Positions 7,068-8,072 of a stretch of DNA of 8,072 nt are shown piece by piece (within the stretch, counting starts at the first letter, position 1; each line of letters begins with the position of its first letter). The notes beneath the pieces were generated by a model. It searched no databases. It was not told where the DNA came from and worked only from the letters and a program-made list of their open reading frames with translations. The translations under genes and the position numbers were made by a program. This DNA comes from Bacteroidales bacterium (GTDB taxonomy: Bacteria > Bacteroidota > Bacteroidia > Bacteroidales > UBA932). The stretch covers positions 1 to 8,072 of the forward strand of contig SFPH01000058.1 of the NCBI GenBank assembly GCA_004552115.1, read 5' to 3'.

Positions 7068-7982
7068 ATGAATAAGCTTTCCGCATACATCAAATCAATG
7101 AGGCTCAGGACGTTGCCTCTTTCACTCGCCGGCGTTTGCCTCGGAATGATGCTGGCCTATGCAGATTACCGGTTCAAGCTTTCAACCGCTCTCTGGATAA
7201 TGCTGACCACTGTCTGCCTCCAGATTCTCTCCAACATTGCCAATGAACTAGGAGACACTCTCAGCGGGGTCGACGGAGAGCAGCGCGTTGGCCCCCAGTA
7301 TTCCCTGGGAGAAGGCGGACTGACAGTCAGGAATATGAAATGGTTCATCATTGTGGTGGCTCTCTGCTGCATCGGAAGCGGACTGATGATGATAAGGAGT
7401 TCTTTCGGGACTCTATTCTCATTGGAATCCATATGCCTGATGATGCTGGGAGCGGCCGCTATGGGAGGTGCAATCAAATACACACTTGGAAGGAATCCCT
7501 ACGGATACAGGGGACTGGGGGATATCTCGGTTTTCACCTTCTTCGGCATTGTCTCGGTCCTCGGCGCCTATTTCGTGGCCGCGAGGGAGATTCCGGGATG
7601 GATCATGATCCTTCCGGCTGCCGCAATCGGCTGCTTCAGCGTCGCCGTGCTGAATGTCAACAACATACGCGACATGAAATCGGACGAGGGCCTGAGAATC
7701 ACGACGCCTCTCCGGATCGGCGAGAGAAATGCGAAAATCTATCAGACCGCACTGATTGTGACTGGCTGGGCATGCCTTCTGGCCTATAACCTGCTGCGGT
7801 TCCAGGACCCGTGGCATTATGCATTCTTCATCACCCTTCCTCTCTTCGTCCTCCACATAGTCGGGGTCTGGAAGAAAAGCGGCAGGGATCTGGACCCGAT
7901 GCTTCCGCTTCTGGTCCTTTCAACATTCGCATTGGCCCTTGTCATGGGCGGTGGCTACCTTATGTATCTAATTGAATTATAA
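7068..7982 (+). CDS. menA: 1,4-dihydroxy-2-naphthoate polyprenyltransferase (menaquinone synthesis)
   Basis: MenA is an integral membrane UbiA-family prenyltransferase that attaches the polyprenyl tail to 1,4-dihydroxy-2-naphthoate, giving demethylmenaquinone, the precursor of the respiratory quinone. The 304-residue product has the family's two aspartate-rich motifs: NIANELGDTLSGVD (56-69; N59, D63, D69), followed by EQRVGPQYSL (71-80), and NNIRDMKSDEG (198-208; D202, D206), followed by TTPLRIG. The opening KSMRLRTLPLSLAGVCLG (9-26) and the loop KYTLGRNPYGYRGLGDISVF (137-156) are typical of MenA rather than UbiA or heme O synthase. About eight to nine membrane helices are visible, including 17-33, 41-56, 92-109, 121-135, 153-172, 177-196, 226-242, 250-267 and 278-300. 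The frame is open upstream to 6984 but ATG 7068 is chosen: it avoids overlap with the GT2 gene and starts with the conserved sequence. A 4-base gap separates it from the next gene. Confidence 0.95.
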   Translation: MNKLSAYIKSMRLRTLPLSLAGVCLGMMLAYADYRFKLSTALWIMLTTVCLQILSNIANELGDTLSGVDGEQRVGPQYSLGEGGLTVRNMKWFIIVVALCCIGSGLMMIRSSFGTLFSLESICLMMLGAAAMGGAIKYTLGRNPYGYRGLGDISVFTFFGIVSVLGAYFVAAREIPGWIMILPAAAIGCFSVAVLNVNNIRDMKSDEGLRITTPLRIGERNAKIYQTALIVTGWACLLAYNLLRFQDPWHYAFFITLPLFVLHIVGVWKKSGRDLDPMLPLLVLSTFALALVMGGGYLMYLIEL

Positions 7983-7986
7983 TACA

Positions 7987-8072
7987 ATGAAACATCTTGA
8001 GACGATTTGCGTACAGGGCGGATGGCAGCCGGGCAACGGTGAGCCGCGCGTCCTCCCGATTTACCAGAGCAC
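7987..8072 (+). CDS. metY: O-acetylhomoserine aminocarboxypropyltransferase/sulfhydrylase, first 28 codons (runs off right edge)
   Basis: The visible product starts MKHLETICVQGGWQP and continues GNGEPRVLPIYQS, the characteristic N-terminus of the PLP-dependent Cys/Met metabolism family and specifically of O-acetylhomoserine sulfhydrylases, which make homocysteine from O-acetylhomoserine and sulfide. The active-site lysine and PLP-binding residues lie beyond the window, and the full protein would be about 425-430 residues, so other members of the family (cystathionine gamma-synthase or lyase types) are not formally excluded, though the ETICVQGGW and RVLPIYQS pair favours the sulfhydrylase. It begins 4 bases after the menA TAA, so it belongs to the same transcript. 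No promoter or terminator is seen between them. Confidence 0.8.
   Translation, partial: MKHLETICVQGGWQPGNGEPRVLPIYQS

Overview
The window looks like ordinary chromosomal DNA from a member of the Bacteroidota, most likely the order Bacteroidales. The evidence is lineage-typical protein families (DUF4271 next to hemD, a DUF2723 membrane protein, a Bacteroides-type menA), promoter boxes of the TAnnTTTG type, and almost no Shine-Dalgarno sequences. By eye the DNA is fairly GC-rich for this group, with strong third-position GC bias, which also explains the long meaningless antisense ORFs. I cannot name the genus. I see no phage, plasmid, transposon, CRISPR array, tRNA or rRNA.

Layout: two back-to-back transcription units start from an 83-base AT-rich intergenic region (1350-1432). 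The leftward unit reads yciH-like SUI1 factor (1349 to 1005), DUF4271 membrane protein (1002 to 238) and hemD (from 235, running off the left edge), with 2-base gaps. The rightward unit reads DUF2723/TMEM260-like membrane glycosyltransferase candidate (1433-4435), lepA (4442-6232), family 2 glycosyltransferase (6236-7063), menA (7068-7982) and the first 28 codons of an O-acetylhomoserine sulfhydrylase-type gene (7987 to the right edge), with gaps of 3 to 6 bases. Tetrapyrrole synthesis (hemD) and menaquinone synthesis (menA) both feed the respiratory chain; SUI1 and LepA act in translation; the DUF2723 protein and the GT2 enzyme probably build surface or protein glycans. These are housekeeping jobs sharing transcripts, not an obvious dedicated system.

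Two genes appear altered. The DUF4271 reading frame seems to carry an extra base in a six-base A run (307-312 on the plus strand): reading past it in the neighbouring frame restores a hydrophobic C-terminus of the kind expected for the family, ending 7 bases before hemD. The DUF2723 protein lacks about 28 residues, including the segment recalled as FWFSAVEGEVYA in relatives (with a counterpart in human TMEM260), at the junction near 1814-1819; this merges two membrane segments into one. Either could be a real mutation or an assembly/sequencing error. I found no convincing new multi-gene system in this window.
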